A stretch of DNA of 14,837 nt from an uncultured Lachnospiraceae bacterium (GTDB lineage: Bacteria > Bacillota > Clostridia > Lachnospirales > Lachnospiraceae). Positions 13,548 through 14,837 of this stretch are shown one piece after another. The stretch is taken from assembly GCA_946639085.1 (NCBI GenBank), contig CAMPBP010000007.1:1-14837 (forward strand). Reading direction: 5' to 3'. The notes under the pieces were generated by a model. That model searched no databases and was not told the DNA's origin. It saw only the letters and a list, made by a program, of their open reading frames with translations. Numbering within the stretch: position 1 is the stretch's first letter; every line of letters begins with the position of its first letter. The position numbers and the translations under genes are program-made.

Positions 13548-13566
13548 ACTTTGTATTCCTTTCTGA

Positions 13567-13608
13567 TAATAACAGATTTGCTATTGCCTAGTCAATATCA
13601 TATTTGTT
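13567..13608 (-). promoter_or_regulatory. higBA promoter with overlapping inverted-repeat operator
   Basis: On the minus strand TTGACT (13595-13590) and TTATTA (13572-13567) are 17 bases apart. An imperfect inverted repeat overlaps both boxes: AACAGATTTGCTATTG (13571-13586) and CAATATCATATTTGTT (13593-13608) match at 13 of 16 positions around a 6-base spacer. This is the expected place for autorepression by an antitoxin or toxin-antitoxin complex. Confidence 0.72.
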
Positions 13609-13834
13609 ATCGCTTGCTGATTGTCATGGAAACTGTAACCATGGAAATGACAGATTATGCCAAAGACTCTTCCCTTAGATTTGTTTAGATTTCTCAGCAA
13701 TAAGATTATATAAAGATGCATAAAGAAACAATTGTGCAAAACAGAGAATTATTCGTGAGCCAAAACGGAAATAAGCCTCGGAAGTCGTGTAAACACTTGA
13801 TTTTTGCGTGTCAAAAGCACTTCCTCATTACACA
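13609..13834. other. AT-rich intergenic stretch, no gene supported
   Basis: Part of a 374-base gene-free stretch between higB and the LysM gene. It contains a direct repeat CATGGAAA (13625-13632 and 13640-13647) inside a TGTCAT...ATGACA inverted pair (13622-13652). It also contains a 20-codon plus-strand frame from 13626 without a ribosome site. Nothing else recognisable was seen: no tRNA, no convincing promoter and no coding similarity. It could hold the worn edge of an acquired module. Confidence 0.5.
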
Positions 13835-13866
13835 ATAAATCCCCATTGCTTTATCGCAATGGGGAT
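13835..13866 (-). terminator. Probable terminator of the LysM surface-protein gene
   Basis: ATCCCCATTGC (13839-13849) and GCAATGGGGAT (13856-13866) form a perfect 11-bp stem with a 6-base loop. On the minus strand it is followed by TTTATTG, a short T-rich tail. It lies 55 nt beyond the stop at 13922. Confidence 0.75.
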
Positions 13867-13921
13867 CTGCCATTTGAAAATCAATGAATAACTCTTGCGT
13901 GTTATTTTCCTTATAGTAAAA

Positions 13922-14837
13922 CTAATACTTTATCTGTTCACCAACATAAATCTTATTTATATCTTTTATATGTGGATTAGAAGACTTAAGCTGAGCCAAA
14001 CTCTTTCCGACTTTACGCGAAATAACCCACATCGTATCTCCGGATTTTACAATATATATTCCTCCGGAAGCGGAAGATTGAGTGCTTGTTGTCACACTTC
14101 CCGATACTTTGGAAGGATAATGTGCTGCCAACCATAATGGTCCATACCAGGGAATAGAATCATCAAGAATCACATTATTGCCAGAAATAATTACCTTATA
14201 TTCTTTTCCTTCATACTTATATGAAAAGTTTAAAGTGATCTTTGGATTGGCCTTCAAATCTTGCAAAATCGATAGTGGCAATGCATTCCCCTTATCCCAA
14301 TCAATTATATGCTCTCCGCCTTCTTCTATTGCTTCCTTTATTCTTTCTTCTAGTTCAATTAGATAATCGTTGTTTGCTTCGTTTACCGTCCCCACATATG
14401 CCAACGAATCCGTATAAACAATAGCATATGTTGAAAACTCATTTGTATCTATCGGTATTTGAGTCCCCGTACCTCTTCCTACTTCCGAAATGACACCATT
14501 ATGATTTCTTAATACAAAGAATGTTCTTCCTTCTTTTTGAATACTGCCCGGAACAGCAACAGTCATAGGGATAGCACCAACTGTAGTTGAAATATTACCA
14601 ATATTCTGTCCATCAATTTTAACCAATAAGGAAATATCAAAATAGTTACCGACATTATAGCCCATGGAATTAGCATAAGAACTAATTGTCTCTGTTTCTT
14701 CATTACTTGAAGCAATATTAGTCATGCACAATTCAAATGTTGGTCGCCTTCCTGCCAATGTAGCCTTCATTTCATCAGACATACTATTAATAAGAACTTC
14801 CAATAATTCTTCCGATGAAACAAATTCAACGCCGTTA
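13922..14837 (-). CDS. Secreted/surface protein with C-terminal LysM (N-terminus outside window)
   Basis: The frame is open to the right edge, so the true start and any signal peptide lie outside. The visible 304 codons contain two parts. First is a beta-rich segment (YFDISLLVKIDGQNI, then IPMTVAVPGSIQKEGRTFFVLRNHNGVISEVG and EFSTYAIVYTDS), a pattern seen at the C-terminal end of many large Clostridial surface and leucine-rich-repeat proteins. After an acidic helix and a hydrophilic region comes a Ser/Thr-rich linker (VSGSVTTSTQSSASGG). Then a single LysM domain, encoded at about 13922-14059 (IYIVKSGDTMWVISRKVGKSLAQLKSSNP), should bind peptidoglycan and end the protein. A TTG at 14803 is not a credible start because the frame continues upstream. 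Codons are visibly more A/T-ending than in the ior operon, which suggests different history. Function beyond wall attachment is unknown. Confidence 0.82.
   Translation of the reverse strand, partial: NGVEFVSSEELLEVLINSMSDEMKATLAGRRPTFELCMTNIASSNEETETISSYANSMGYNVGNYFDISLLVKIDGQNIGNISTTVGAIPMTVAVPGSIQKEGRTFFVLRNHNGVISEVGRGTGTQIPIDTNEFSTYAIVYTDSLAYVGTVNEANNDYLIELEERIKEAIEEGGEHIIDWDKGNALPLSILQDLKANPKITLNFSYKYEGKEYKVIISGNNVILDDSIPWYGPLWLAAHYPSKVSGSVTTSTQSSASGGIYIVKSGDTMWVISRKVGKSLAQLKSSNPHIKDINKIYVGEQIKY

Noticed and set aside
13626..13688. A 20-codon plus-strand frame METVTMEMTDYAKDSSLRFV
   Set aside because: No ribosome site or promoter, very short, and no family recognised; it might be the stub of a lost gene but cannot be supported.

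Overview
The window looks like a chromosomal segment of an anaerobic, low-to-mid GC Firmicute of class Clostridia, most likely a Lachnospiraceae-type gut organism. The evidence is strong AGGAGG-type ribosome sites and sigma-A promoters (TTGACA, 17 bp, TATAAT-like), a ferredoxin-linked indolepyruvate oxidoreductase operon typical of amino-acid-fermenting anaerobes, a membrane-bound XRE regulator of the RQSVSKWE type, and an ECF sigma factor paired with a short anti-sigma-like N-terminus. The family placement is inference. No tRNA, rRNA, CRISPR array or transposase gene was found.

Layout. At 1-1833 (minus) lie the first two genes of an export operon: an HlyD/MacA-type adaptor and the start of a MacB/LolD-type ATPase that leaves the window. 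Its promoter is bracketed by two identical-type operators, and beside it is a 75-bp near-perfect palindrome (1936-2010). At 2175-3863 (plus) are a membrane XRE regulator and an AlkD-like DNA glycosylase, closed by a terminator. At 8606-3930 (minus) is a promoter with a TetR-type palindrome, then tetR, an SDR oxidoreductase and a condensation-fold acyltransferase. After a 58-nt gap come an ECF sigma factor and, overlapping it by ATGA, a membrane-anchored serpin. At 12885-8607 (minus) is a complete operon iorA-iorB-paaK-tandem ACT with its own promoter and terminator. At 13595-12907 (minus) is a higBA-type toxin-antitoxin pair. At 13922-14837 (minus) is the C-terminal part of a surface protein ending in LysM.

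How the genes work together. IorAB would oxidatively decarboxylate aryl pyruvates to aryl-acetyl-CoA with reduction of ferredoxin. PaaK would interconvert the aryl acid and its CoA ester, and the ACT protein probably senses an aromatic ligand. The TetR operon looks self-regulated and drives an SDR/acyltransferase pair of unknown product. The HlyD-ABC operon looks like a repressible efflux or peptide-export system whose repressor is not in view.

The most unusual system is the sigma/serpin pair. The serpin has a short cytoplasmic anti-sigma-like N-terminus, one membrane helix and a full extracellular serpin domain with a recognisable hinge. A serpin undergoes a large conformational change when a protease cuts its loop, so this protein could be both protease inhibitor and protease sensor for the sigma factor. 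That mechanism is inference; the gene arrangement and domain architecture are read from the sequence.
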